Part shown: piece by piece, positions 13,301 through 20,624 of the stretch
Layout of the letters: each line of letters starts with the position of its first letter
Position numbering within the stretch: the first letter of the stretch is position 1
IMG/VR virus record: IMGVR_UViG_3300006929_000153
Span: 1-21,778 of that record
Strand: one strand, 5' to 3'
Source: a virus
Length of the DNA: 21,778 nucleotides
Made by a program: the position numbers and the translations under genes
The notes under the pieces: model-generated
Told to the model about the DNA's origin: nothing
What the model saw: the letters and a program-made list of their open reading frames with translations, nothing else
Databases searched by the model: none

Positions 13301-14371
13301 ATGGCTACGAGGTCAACTGATGCAGAAATTACTAAAAACGATGACGAAACTGTGGACGTCACTTTACCAAAGGCTCCCGTGGAGGAAGAAATCTTCTCCT
13401 CCAACCCCTCAACCGCAGCGGAAATCATTGAAGACCCTGCTGAAAGAAAACAAGGAAAGTCCTCCTCTTCAGTCGAAAAAACCGCCGAAGAACAAGGCTC
13501 CCAAGTACAATCCGAAGAAGACTCAGAAGACGAAGAGCTCTCGAGGCAAAGCGAATCGGTCCAGAAAAGGATAAATAAGCTAACTAAGCGAATGCGCGAG
13601 GCCGAAAGGCGAGAAAAAGCTGCTCTTGATTATGCAAAGGGTCTGAAAAAGCAAAACGATGAAATTTCCGCAAATGCACAGGTTACTGGAAACAGTCATT
13701 TAGCAGAGTACGAAAACAGATTGACTCTGGAAGAAGAGGCCTTAAAGTCTGCATTACAAAAAGCTGTTAACAGTGGTGACGTAGACGCTCAGATGGAAGT
13801 GCAAAAACGCATAGCGCAACACGCCTTAGACTCTGAAAAACTGGTTCAGGCTAAACGCTACGCTGAACAGCAAGCGGCGCAGCAAGCAGAAACTCCAAAC
13901 CAACAAGCAGGCCCTAACTCAGCACAGCAACCAGAAACCCAACCACCGTCTGAGGGATGGAACCAACAGCAGACACAGCCTGACCCTAAAGCAGAGGAAT
14001 GGGCTGAACGCAATGTGTGGTTTGGTAATGATGAACCAATGACTCTTACCGCTTTTTCTATACATAAAGAACTACTTTTGGAAGGATATACTCCTTCTTC
14101 AGATGCCTACTACGAAAAACTAGAGTCTCAGTTAAAGGAAAACTTTCCTCATAAAGCGGAACAAGTACAGAGTATAGGAGGAAACACTTCCTCTCCTACC
14201 CGCAGACCAAGCGGCGTAGCTCCTGCAGGAGGGGCTCGTAGGGACACTAAAAGCAATAATTCGGTACGATTAAGCCAAAGTGAGGTTGCAATAGCGAGAA
14301 AACTTGGTGTATCGTTAGAAGATTACGCAAGAAACGTTAAGATTTTACAAAACAGACAAGCTACTTCGTGA
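13301..14371 (+). CDS. scaffold-like protein
   Basis: 356 residues, with AAGGGAG at 13286-13292 eight bases before ATG 13301. It is highly charged: an acidic, Ser/Glu-rich N-terminus (1-80), a long coiled coil (about 85-195, starting VQKRINKLTKRMREAERR), a Gln/Pro-rich segment (about 190-228), a WAERNVWFG motif (234-242), a basic Ser/Gly linker and a terminal helix (SQSEVAIARKLGVSLEDYAR) that often binds the capsid protein in phage scaffolds. Length, composition and position two genes before the capsid genes fit a scaffolding protein that directs prohead assembly. Confidence 0.8.
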   Translation: MATRSTDAEITKNDDETVDVTLPKAPVEEEIFSSNPSTAAEIIEDPAERKQGKSSSSVEKTAEEQGSQVQSEEDSEDEELSRQSESVQKRINKLTKRMREAERREKAALDYAKGLKKQNDEISANAQVTGNSHLAEYENRLTLEEEALKSALQKAVNSGDVDAQMEVQKRIAQHALDSEKLVQAKRYAEQQAAQQAETPNQQAGPNSAQQPETQPPSEGWNQQQTQPDPKAEEWAERNVWFGNDEPMTLTAFSIHKELLLEGYTPSSDAYYEKLESQLKENFPHKAEQVQSIGGNTSSPTRRPSGVAPAGGARRDTKSNNSVRLSQSEVAIARKLGVSLEDYARNVKILQNRQATS

Positions 14372-14378
14372 GGTACTT

Positions 14379-14834
14379 ATGACAGATAAAACCACACGCG
14401 CCGAAAAAACACGAGAAAAGCAGTCTCGTCGTCGGCCTTGGGCTCCTCCGTCCAGTTTGGACGCTCCACCACCACCGGAAGGTTACTCACATCGTTGGAT
14501 TCGTGAATCTGTTATGGGTTTAGATGATGCAAAAGGCCTCCATGCTCGCCTTCGCGAAGGGTTTGAATTAGTTCGCGCGGATGAATATCCAAATAAAAAA
14601 TACTCCTCTATATCAACCGGTGAATATGCCGGTATTATCGGTGTAGGAGGGTTATTGCTGGCAAGAATTCCAAACGAAACCCGCGCGGAGAGGAACGCCT
14701 ACTATCGTTCTCGAACCGAAGACCAAGAAACGGCTGTGGAGCAGGATTACTTGCGCGTAGAACATCCTAGTATGCCCGTTCATAACGAACGGCAATCCCG
14801 TGTTACTTTTGGTGGAAAAAGAGGCAATGATTAG
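14379..14834 (+). CDS. conserved phage protein of unknown function, head region
   Basis: 151 residues. The ATG at 14379 follows GAGG (14370-14373), overlapping the scaffold stop region. The basic N-terminus (KTTRAEKTREKQSRRR) and Pro-rich segment (PPSSLDAPPPPEGY) lead into HRWIRESVMGLDDAKGLHAR and EGFELVRADEYP, a pattern I recall in marine phage genomes next to scaffold and MCP. A Gly/Ile/Leu segment (about 82-94) is too short to be a clear TM helix. Probably virion or head associated, by position. Confidence 0.7.
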   Translation: MTDKTTRAEKTREKQSRRRPWAPPSSLDAPPPPEGYSHRWIRESVMGLDDAKGLHARLREGFELVRADEYPNKKYSSISTGEYAGIIGVGGLLLARIPNETRAERNAYYRSRTEDQETAVEQDYLRVEHPSMPVHNERQSRVTFGGKRGND

Positions 14835-14845
14835 CTCTTTTAAAG

Positions 14846-14870
14846 CAAAAAGTAACTTTCATTCTTTTTG
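14846..14870 (+). other. weak hairpin in the gap before the capsid-associated gene
   Basis: CAAAAAG (14846-14852) can pair with CTTTTTG (14864-14870) across an 11-base loop, directly before the TTAGGAG ribosome-binding site of the gene at 14888. It is AT-only in the core and lacks a T-tail of its own, so it may be an mRNA-stability or weak attenuation element, or chance. Confidence 0.25.
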
Positions 14871-14887
14871 TTAGGAGATAAACCAAC

Positions 14888-15505
14888 ATGGCAAACATTG
14901 ATGCTGCCTTTGGTCTAAGACCGTACAAATCAGTGGGGGATGGCGCTAATACTAATGGGATAACCACATTTAAAATCCAGACTACAGGTACGGCAGGAAC
15001 TTCCAGTACTCTATACCAAGGAACCCCTGTTATACCTCTTGCTAACGGTCTGATTGATATTGTGGGTGCTGCCGCTGGTGGCACAGTTCCTATTTTAGGA
15101 GCCTTTCTCGGCTGTGAGTACACAGACCTAAACGGAAAACCAACGTTCACTAATACGTGGCCCGGAACGAGTTCCGTTAAATCAAGCACCGAAGCTGTAG
15201 CACACGTTGCGGCTGATCCGGATCAACTGTTCCTGATCAACTGCGATGCTTCCGTTACACAGGCTTCGGTTCATGCGAATGCTAACTTTGCTACGGGTAC
15301 TTCCGGAGATTCCACGACAGGAATTTCCACAGCAGAACTTGCTGTGAGTACTGTAGCTACTACCAACTCGCTTAATTTGCGTATTATGGGTTTTGAGGAT
15401 TCTCCCTCAAACGCTGATACCTCTGCGGCGGGTATGTTAGCGATCGTTCGGCTCAACAACCACTTCTACCGTTATAGTACTAACGGTACAGTGGCTGGAA
15501 TATAA
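14888..15505 (+). CDS. capsid-associated (decoration-like) structural protein
   Basis: 205 residues. Strong TTAGGAG at 14871-14877 before ATG 14888. Begins MANIDAAFGLRPYKSVGDG, a recurrent opening in phage proteins located immediately upstream of the MCP. Composition is Thr/Ser/Ala/Gly-rich with few charged residues, consistent with a beta-rich virion protein. It precedes MCP by 12 bases. A decoration or head-fibre role is likely, by position and composition; the family name is not certain. Confidence 0.75.
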   Translation: MANIDAAFGLRPYKSVGDGANTNGITTFKIQTTGTAGTSSTLYQGTPVIPLANGLIDIVGAAAGGTVPILGAFLGCEYTDLNGKPTFTNTWPGTSSVKSSTEAVAHVAADPDQLFLINCDASVTQASVHANANFATGTSGDSTTGISTAELAVSTVATTNSLNLRIMGFEDSPSNADTSAAGMLAIVRLNNHFYRYSTNGTVAGI

Positions 15506-15517
15506 GGAGAGTAATCT

Positions 15518-16426
15518 ATGGCTATTTCAAGATCACAACTCCTTAAAGAGTTGGAACCCGGACTAAATGCTTTGTTCGGAATGGAGTATGACCGATACGA
15601 CAGTCAACATGCTGAAATCTTTGAAAGCGAGAACTCTGATCGTGCTTTTGAAGAAGAGGTAATGCTTTCTGGGTTTGGTCAAGCTCCTGTTAAGGAAGAA
15701 GGAGCAGCGGTCACGTATGACACTGCTAATGAAGCCTACACAGCAAGGTACACCCATGAGACGATTGCGCTGGCGTTTTCTATCACCGAGGAAGCTGTAG
15801 AGGATAACCTCTATGACCGCCTTAGTACTAGATACACGCGAGCACTGGCTCGTTCCATGGCTAACACTAAGCAAGTGAAGGCTGCTTCTATTCTTAATAA
15901 TGCGTTTTCAAGTGGTACTACTTATGGCGATGGTAAGGAGCTTTGTGCTACTGATCATCCAACCGTGGGTGGTGGCGACCTGAGAAACGAACTGTCTACC
16001 GCTGCTGACCTCAATGAAACTTCGCTAGAACAATCTCTGATTGATATTGCGGCGTTTATTGACGAAAGAGGCTTGAAGATTGCTCTTCAAGGTCGCAAAC
16101 TGATAATTCCACCGGCATTACAGTTTGTAGCAGAACGGTTAACAGCTTCGGCTCAGAGACCTGCAACTGCTGATAACGACATAAATGCTTCTAGAAGTAT
16201 GGGAATGATTCCTGACGGCTATGTAGTTAACAACTATTTAACCGATACGGATGCGTTCTTCATTAAGACAGATGCCCCTAACGGCTTTAAGCACTTTGTA
16301 CGTGCCCCGATTCGCAATTCTATGGAAGGCGATTTCGAGACAGGCAATGTGCGATATAAGTCTCGAGAGAGGTATTCTTTCGGAGTTTCAGACCCACGCT
16401 GTGTGTTTGGTTCTCCTGGAGCATAA
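15518..16426 (+). CDS. major capsid protein (HK97-fold type)
   Basis: 302 residues. GGAGAG (15506-15511) precedes ATG 15518. Sequence pattern of a phage MCP: helical N-terminus (SQLLKELEPGLNALFGMEYD), an FEEEVMLSGFGQAPVKEEG stretch, the SITEEAVEDNLYDR and ARSMANTKQVKAASILNNAF spine-helix region (about 90-128), LCATDHPTVGGG, then ALQGRKLIIPPALQFVAERL and an ending FGVSDPRCVFGSPGA. Position after scaffold and before a strong terminator, as usual for the most expressed late gene. No prohead protease domain was recognised nearby. Confidence 0.9.
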   Translation: MAISRSQLLKELEPGLNALFGMEYDRYDSQHAEIFESENSDRAFEEEVMLSGFGQAPVKEEGAAVTYDTANEAYTARYTHETIALAFSITEEAVEDNLYDRLSTRYTRALARSMANTKQVKAASILNNAFSSGTTYGDGKELCATDHPTVGGGDLRNELSTAADLNETSLEQSLIDIAAFIDERGLKIALQGRKLIIPPALQFVAERLTASAQRPATADNDINASRSMGMIPDGYVVNNYLTDTDAFFIKTDAPNGFKHFVRAPIRNSMEGDFETGNVRYKSRERYSFGVSDPRCVFGSPGA

Positions 16427-16448
16427 TTTTTACCCTTTTGGGTAAAAA
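16427..16448 (+). other. AT-rich hairpin right after MCP
   Basis: TTTTTACCC (16427-16435) pairs perfectly with GGGTAAAAA (16440-16448) across a TTTT loop, starting at the MCP stop codon. It lacks a T run after the stem on the + strand. It may protect the MCP mRNA 3' end or act with the GC-rich terminator that follows. Confidence 0.55.
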
Positions 16449-16456
16449 GAATCGGA

Positions 16457-16482
16457 GGGCGGCTTGTGCCGCCCTTCTTTTT
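16457..16482 (+). terminator. Rho-independent terminator after MCP
   Basis: GGGCGGC (16457-16463) and GCCGCCC (16468-16474) form a perfect 7-bp GC stem with a TTGT loop, followed by TTCTTTTT (16475-16482). It ends the head-gene transcript. Confidence 0.9.
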
Positions 16483-16505
16483 GGTTTAGAGTTTTATCTT
16501 CCTGA

Positions 16506-16524
16506 CTGTCGCATGGTGCGACAG
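16506..16524 (+). promoter_or_regulatory. leader hairpin before the 16550 gene
   Basis: CTGTCGCA (16506-16513) pairs perfectly with TGCGACAG (16517-16524) with a three-base TGG loop. There is no T-tail, so it is not a terminator. It sits in the 5' leader of the next transcript, 16 bases upstream of the ACAGGAG ribosome-binding site. It may be an RNA stabiliser, a processing site or a protein-binding dyad. A promoter must lie around 16483-16545, but I could not identify convincing -35/-10 boxes. Confidence 0.45.
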
Positions 16525-16549
16525 ACACTAGCCAAGACAGGAGAAATAT

Positions 16550-17107
16550 ATGGCTAATACAACCTTTAGCGGACCAGTTAGGTCAGAGGGTGGTTTTGAA
16601 CAGATAACTAAAACCGCTGCCACTGGCGCAATTACAACTAATTTAGACATCGATACCAGTGGTAATATCACCACAACGGGTTATGTTTCCTCTTATGCCA
16701 ATGTCAGCAGCATTACGTCTGCGACCAAGAGCGTTGAGTCCACCGATTCTGGGACGGTTTACACTTTAAACCGAGCCGCAGGTATCGTGGTTACGTTGCC
16801 TACGGCAGCAGCAGGGCTGCAATACACCTTTATTGTGGGAACAACCTTTACAGGTGCAGGGCAGATCAATACGGACAATGCCAGTGACTTGTTCTCTGGT
16901 TTTGCAACGATTTTTGATCCGGCTACCGCTGAAGATAACAACACCTTCATTCCTGATGCCAGTAATGATGACACCATTGATTTGGGGTCGGCAGCACAGG
17001 GCTGGCTTGTAGGTGGCGTAATTCGCTTAGTAGCAACCAGCGCAGCGGTTTGGCATTGTGAGGCCTTCCTTCATGGTGACGGTACACTAGCTACTCCGTT
17101 TGAGTAA
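16550..17107 (+). CDS. virion-like beta-rich protein of unknown function
   Basis: 185 residues, ATG 16550 with AGGAG at 16538-16542. Begins MANTTFSGPVRSEGGF, which I recall from uncultured marine phages. Thr/Ala/Gly-rich throughout, with few charges and a central ITLP-type beta segment (VVTLPTAAAGLQYTFIVG). No signal peptide. First gene after the MCP terminator, so probably a head-surface or tail-associated structural protein; exact function unknown. Confidence 0.7.
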   Translation: MANTTFSGPVRSEGGFEQITKTAATGAITTNLDIDTSGNITTTGYVSSYANVSSITSATKSVESTDSGTVYTLNRAAGIVVTLPTAAAGLQYTFIVGTTFTGAGQINTDNASDLFSGFATIFDPATAEDNNTFIPDASNDDTIDLGSAAQGWLVGGVIRLVATSAAVWHCEAFLHGDGTLATPFE

Positions 17108-17119
17108 TTGTTGTTAACT

Positions 17120-17139
17120 GGTGGGGCTAAAGCCCCACC
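17120..17139 (+). terminator. GC-rich hairpin, possible weak terminator
   Basis: GGTGGGGCT (17120-17128) and AGCCCCACC (17131-17139) are perfectly complementary around AA. The following TTACTTT is a poor U tract, so read-through is likely. Sits between the genes at 16550 and 17157 and may set their relative expression. Confidence 0.6.
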
Positions 17140-17156
17140 TTACTTTGGAGTAACTT

Positions 17157-17582
17157 ATGGCTAACTCAGTTACAGGACCCACTAACCAGTTAGATGGAGA
17201 AAAAAAGCTAATTGTTTATTGCTCTGTCTATTCGGACGGTAATGCAAGCAGTACTACCTTAGTGGATGTTTCTGCACTAAACACCTCCACGTTAAATGGG
17301 GGTTCTTGTGCGCATGTGTCGTTGAACAGGATATGGTATACCTGTAGTGGCGCGCCCGATGCGCCTGCTTCCCTAGACTGGGACGCAGACACCAACGTTA
17401 CGTTTTTAACCCTTGCGTACGATAATTCTTTTGACTTTAGTGACATAGGTGGCTTAAAAAATACCGCAGCTACGGGGTATTCAGGAGATGTGTTGTTTGT
17501 GGTTCCTTCCACAGCAGACGCAGGGAATGAATACACTGTTTGGTGTGAATTTCTTAAGTACTATGAAGCTCCGGGATCTTAA
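17157..17582 (+). CDS. virion-like protein of unknown function
   Basis: 141 residues, ATG 17157 with TTGGAG at 17144-17149. Opens MANSVTGPTNQLDGEKKLIV, then an alternating beta-rich sequence with Trp/Tyr (RIWYTCSGAPDAPASLDWDA) and a closing segment YTVWCEFLKYYEAPGS. Neutral to acidic, no signal or TM. Likely a small structural protein by context. I recall similar proteins in marine phages but cannot name a family. Confidence 0.68.
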   Translation: MANSVTGPTNQLDGEKKLIVYCSVYSDGNASSTTLVDVSALNTSTLNGGSCAHVSLNRIWYTCSGAPDAPASLDWDADTNVTFLTLAYDNSFDFSDIGGLKNTAATGYSGDVLFVVPSTADAGNEYTVWCEFLKYYEAPGS

Positions 17583-17594
17583 AGGAGAACACAG

Positions 17595-17756
17595 ATGCCA
17601 GTAGTAGATGGTAAACACTACCCCTACACAGAAAAGGGTAAAAAACAGGCCGCTGCCGCCAGACAAAATAAAATGGGTGGAGGCATGGTACGTAAACGCT
17701 ATTCTAGGGGAGGCACAGTAAGCAGTAGTAAGACTGTTAGAGGCCCTAATAGCTAA
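17595..17756 (+). CDS. small Gly/Lys-rich protein ending RGPNS
   Basis: 53 residues: MPVVDGKHYPYTEKGKKQ, then a Gln/Ala/Lys part, GGGMVRKRYSRGGTV and a C-terminal SSSKTVRGPNS. AAAGGAG at 17581-17587 lies seven bases upstream of ATG 17595. The next gene shares its C-terminal pentapeptide and a GGG-[ML]-V motif. Basic, no membrane segment. Function unknown. The good ribosome-binding site, the fit between neighbours and the shared tail make it a convincing gene. Confidence 0.7.
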   Translation: MPVVDGKHYPYTEKGKKQAAAARQNKMGGGMVRKRYSRGGTVSSSKTVRGPNS

Positions 17757-17767
17757 GGAGAACATTG

Positions 17768-18001
17768 ATGGCTAAGAAACAGAACAAAGCCGACCGAGAG
17801 GAAGGAAGACGTATACGTGCGGCAAGTAGAAGAAGAGCAAGGATAAGAGAGTCTATAAGACGTGAGAAAGAGCAATTGGAAGATCTTTCCCCTACACCTC
17901 CTCCTATGTCTCCTCCTCCTCGTTCTAGAGTGAAGATGTCCGGAGGTGGTCTTGTACAGGCTAAGAACCTTAACAGGTCGATAAGAGGCCCGAATAGCTA
18001 A
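17768..18001 (+). CDS. small Arg-rich protein ending RGPNS
   Basis: 77 residues from ATG 17768 with TAAGGAG at 17754-17760, seven bases upstream; an in-frame TTG one codon earlier is not needed. The N-terminal half is a highly charged Arg/Lys/Glu helix (REEGRRIRAASRRRARIRES), then a Pro/Ser-rich bend (PTPPPMSPPPRSR) and a tail SGGGLVQAKNLNRSIRGPNS that matches the end of the preceding small protein. Overlaps the next start by one base (TAATG). Function unknown; RNA/DNA binding or virion internal protein are possible from composition. Confidence 0.68.
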   Translation: MAKKQNKADREEGRRIRAASRRRARIRESIRREKEQLEDLSPTPPPMSPPPRSRVKMSGGGLVQAKNLNRSIRGPNS

Positions 18002-18906
18002 TGGCTGTTTCGGGTTCAAAAGACTTTGCCCTTGATGTTGCTGAGTATATAGAAGAGGCGTTTGAACGTTGTGGTAGTGAGGTTCGCACGGGGTATGACC
18101 TGAAAACGGCCAAGCGGTCGTTAAACCTATTACTAGCGGACTGGTCTAACAGAGGCTTAAACCGCTGGACTATAGAACAAAAAACCCTTACCCTTGCCGA
18201 CAGCATTGCCGACTACCCCTTGGGTACCCTTACTATGACAGTAGGAGCCAGTGGTAGTTTTACCGTGGGGGAAACCCTCACAGGTGGTACCAGTGCAGCC
18301 ACGGCGAGTATTACCAGTAAGCCTTCTAGTACTACAATGGCTATTACGGTGCCTTCGGGCACCTTTACCAATGGCGAAACCCTTACCGGCGGTACCAGTG
18401 CAGCCACTACTACTCTTAGCAGCGCAGTAGACCTAACCGATGTGCAGGCCAGTATTGATGTGCTTTCTATGGTGGTTAGGGAAGATAATGACACTAGCAG
18501 CCAGTCCGACATACGGATGTCGCGTGTAAGCAGAGATGATTTTATAAGCATACCGTCTAAGCGTACTACAGGTAAGCCTACGCAGTTCTACATAGACCGC
18601 TCGCTTACCCCAGTAATAAAGCTGTGGCCCATGCCTGACTCTAGTACCAAATATGTGCTGGTCTATGACAGACTTACCCGCATGGACGATGCCGACACCT
18701 TTACTAACTCTGCAGAAGTACCTTTTAGGTTTTATCCTTGTTTAGTGGCGGGGTTATCGTATTATCTTTCTATAAAACGTGCTCCCGACCGTGTGCCTTT
18801 GTTAAAGGCAGCGTACGAGGAGGAGTTTCAAAGGGCGGCTTCTGAAGACCGCGACAGAGCTTCTTTAAGCCTAACTCCGGGGAGAGACTACTACTCTGTA
18901 ATCTAA
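18001..18906 (+). CDS. head-tail adaptor-like protein (P22 gp4-like) with inserted repeat domain
   Basis: 301 residues. The N-terminal helices (DVAEYIEEAFERCG, then YDLKTAKRSLNLLLADWSNR) and the C-terminal half (DRLTRMDDADTF, PFRFYPCLVAGLSYYLSIK, and PLLKAAYEEEFQRAASEDRD) fit the connector proteins that sit under the portal in short-tailed phages (P22 gp4-like; from memory, not checked). Between DYPLG (71-75) and DLTDVQASIDVLSMVVR (144-160) lies an extra segment of about 65 residues made of two copies of [ST]FTxGETLTGGTSAAT. This looks like an inserted surface domain. Overlaps neighbours at both ends by TAATG, so it is part of one translation unit. Confidence 0.72.
   Translation: MAVSGSKDFALDVAEYIEEAFERCGSEVRTGYDLKTAKRSLNLLLADWSNRGLNRWTIEQKTLTLADSIADYPLGTLTMTVGASGSFTVGETLTGGTSAATASITSKPSSTTMAITVPSGTFTNGETLTGGTSAATTTLSSAVDLTDVQASIDVLSMVVREDNDTSSQSDIRMSRVSRDDFISIPSKRTTGKPTQFYIDRSLTPVIKLWPMPDSSTKYVLVYDRLTRMDDADTFTNSAEVPFRFYPCLVAGLSYYLSIKRAPDRVPLLKAAYEEEFQRAASEDRDRASLSLTPGRDYYSVI
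18253..18417 (+). repeat. two-copy direct repeat inside the adaptor gene
   Basis: Residues 85-104 and 120-139 repeat the pattern G-[ST]-F-T-x-G-ETLTGGTSAAT. At DNA level, 17 bases (GGTACCAGTGCAGCCAC) are identical between copies, with most other differences at third codon positions. The period is 35 residues (105 bases). Confidence 0.8.
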
Positions 18907-19208
18907 TGAGCTACGCAATAGGTAAATATTCCCAAGCCATCTGTGACCGCTGTGGACAGCAGTTTGACTACGTCAAGTTGCTTAAAGAATGGACAGGCTT
19001 CAAGGTGTGTCACCAGTGCTATGAGCCAAAAGCCCCGCAGTCTATGACCTTGCGTGTGCCCAATGAACCGCAAGCTCTGTGGGAACCTCGCCCTGCTAGA
19101 AAAGAGCCCATGAATGTGTTTGTGGGACAAACAATTTTTCCTCAACCGGATAATACCTCCCTACAGGGGATTATGCAGTTAGGTGAGGTTACGGTAACGA
19201 CGACATGA
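18906..19208 (+). CDS. zinc-ribbon protein
   Basis: 100 residues beginning in a TAATG overlap. An N-terminal four-cysteine zinc-binding pattern, Cys13-x2-Cys16 and Cys35-x2-Cys38 (CDRCGQQFDY, then FKVCHQCYEPK), is followed by a Pro-rich tail (VPNEPQALWEPRPARKEP) and a short beta-like end. Such small zinc-ribbon proteins occur beside adaptor genes in marine phages, as I recall. Structural role in the neck or protein binding is possible; DNA binding is not required. Overlaps the next gene by four bases. Confidence 0.75.
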   Translation: MSYAIGKYSQAICDRCGQQFDYVKLLKEWTGFKVCHQCYEPKAPQSMTLRVPNEPQALWEPRPARKEPMNVFVGQTIFPQPDNTSLQGIMQLGEVTVTTT

Positions 19209-19852
19209 GCTTTACTTACGCCACATTAAAAACCGCAATACAAAATTACACGGAAAACGACGAAACCACGTTTACCAATAATTTAGATATTTTCATAAAA
19301 AACGCGGAAGAGCGTATTTTAAAAAATGCTCATTTGAGCCTGTTCCGTAAAAACGTATCTGGTGGTATGAGCAGTTCTAACCAGTATTTAGCTTGTCCCA
19401 GTGATTTTTTAGCTCCTTTTTCGCTTTCGTACACTTCTAGTAGCGAGAAGTTCTTTTTGGACTTTAAGGATGTTAATTTTATACAAACTTTTAACCCCAA
19501 CAGTAGTACTACGGGGAGTCCTCGCTATTATGCGCAGTTTGATGTAGATAACTTTATTGTTGCACCTACACCGGACAGTTCTTACACCTCGGAGCTGCAT
19601 TATTTTTATAGGCCCGCCAGTTTAACTGCGGGGGCTAGTGATGGGACTACGTGGCTAAGTATAAATGCTACACAAGGACTACTGTACGGATGTCTTATAG
19701 AAGCATACACTTTTATGAAAGGTGAACCCGACCTCATGCAACAGTACGAAAAGCGGTTCGCCGAAGCCATGGTATCTATTAAGCTGCTTGGGGAGTCTAG
19801 AGAGTCTACAGATGAATACAGAACAGGTATGGTAATAAGGCAGAAACAGTAA
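19205..19852 (+). CDS. head-tail connector/adaptor-like protein
   Basis: 215 residues, ATG 19205 overlapping the zinc-ribbon stop. N-terminal helices (YATLKTAIQNYTEND, then DIFIKNAEERILKNA), a beta-rich centre with aromatic residues (SPRYYAQFDVDNFIVAPTP), and a C-terminal helix pair (LLYGCLIEAYTFMKGEPDL, then YEKRFAEAMVSIKLLGES) ending RTGMVIRQKQ. This helix-beta-helix plan matches phage adaptor or tail-tubular-A-like proteins (possibly the SU10-type adaptor family). The family assignment is inferred from pattern and position. Confidence 0.68.
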   Translation: MSFTYATLKTAIQNYTENDETTFTNNLDIFIKNAEERILKNAHLSLFRKNVSGGMSSSNQYLACPSDFLAPFSLSYTSSSEKFFLDFKDVNFIQTFNPNSSTTGSPRYYAQFDVDNFIVAPTPDSSYTSELHYFYRPASLTAGASDGTTWLSINATQGLLYGCLIEAYTFMKGEPDLMQQYEKRFAEAMVSIKLLGESRESTDEYRTGMVIRQKQ

Positions 19853-19853
19853 T

Positions 19854-20144
19854 ATGTTCTCAGTAGAAGTTAAAGCAAACACCAGTGGCGTACAGGTAGA
19901 AACCACTAAATACAGAGGATTTACACCTGAAGAAATAGCTCAAAGGGCTGTGGATAAGATAGTTTCCGTGGCCGAAGGAGCAGACCCCATGGTCAAAGCT
20001 CAGGCCGAAGCATTTAAGACTAGAGTTTTCTATGTTATTGTGGCTGCGTGTAAAGACGCTATTAGTAGCGACAGAACAACGCTGTACAATCTTCTTTCTA
20101 AGCAGGGCCATAAAGATATGGCCGAAATTTTACGGAGGCTGTAA
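19854..20144 (+). CDS. small helical phage protein of unknown function
   Basis: 96 residues, start one base after the previous stop. A short beta start (VEVKANTSGVQVETTKYRG) leads to FTPEEIAQRAVDKIVSVAEG, then a helix-rich body ending TLYNLLSKQGHKDMAEILRR. I recall this TPEEIA...SDRTT.YN.L...GH...A..IRRL pattern as a frequent small gene in marine phages. No TM or signal. Its place between neck and tail-fibre-region genes suggests a virion or assembly role. Confidence 0.7.
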   Translation: MFSVEVKANTSGVQVETTKYRGFTPEEIAQRAVDKIVSVAEGADPMVKAQAEAFKTRVFYVIVAACKDAISSDRTTLYNLLSKQGHKDMAEILRRL

Positions 20145-20614
20145 TGGCTATAACTCAGGCAATGTGTACTTCTTTTAAGAGCGAACTCTTACAGGGGATA
20201 CACAATTTTCACAATGGATCGGGCGGCGGTACAACTACCACAACGGGTACGGGCAATACCTTCAAAATCGCGCTCTATACTTCATCGGCTACGATGTCGG
20301 CTTCGACTACTGCCTACGCAACCACAAATGAGGTTTCGGGAACGAACTATAGTGCTGGAGGAAACACGCTGACGAATGTTGATCCCAGCACAAGCGGAAC
20401 AACGGCCCTGACCGATTTTTCTGATACTACATGGAGTTCATCAACGATCACTGCAAACGGAGCATTGATTTATAACTCAAGCACTACAGCGGGTAGCGCA
20501 AATCGGGCTGTTGCCGTACTGGCATTTGGTGGGGATAAAACTTCCACAGCAGGTGATTTTACAATTACTTTTCCCGCAGCGGATGCTTCAAACGCGATTA
20601 TTAGAATCGCGTAA
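20144..20614 (+). CDS. virion-like protein common in marine phages
   Basis: 156 residues in a TAATG overlap. Opens MAITQAMCTSFKSELLQGIH, then a low-complexity Gly/Thr linker (about 25-38), then FKIALYTSSATMSASTTAY, SGTNYSAGGNTLTNV, TDFSDTTWSSSTITANGALI and VAVLAFGGDKTSTAGDFTI, ending in a short hydrophobic IIRIA. I recognise this beta-rich pattern from uncultured marine phages, where it is unnamed. Probably a tail or fibre-linked structural protein. Confidence 0.75.
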   Translation: MAITQAMCTSFKSELLQGIHNFHNGSGGGTTTTTGTGNTFKIALYTSSATMSASTTAYATTNEVSGTNYSAGGNTLTNVDPSTSGTTALTDFSDTTWSSSTITANGALIYNSSTTAGSANRAVAVLAFGGDKTSTAGDFTITFPAADASNAIIRIA

Positions 20615-20624
20615 TGGATAAACT

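Noticed and set aside
13320-13574. 84-codon forward frame inside the scaffold gene
   Set aside because: Lys/Pro/Ser-rich shadow produced by the acidic coding stretch. The scaffold frame has a ribosome-binding site and continuous coiled-coil features.
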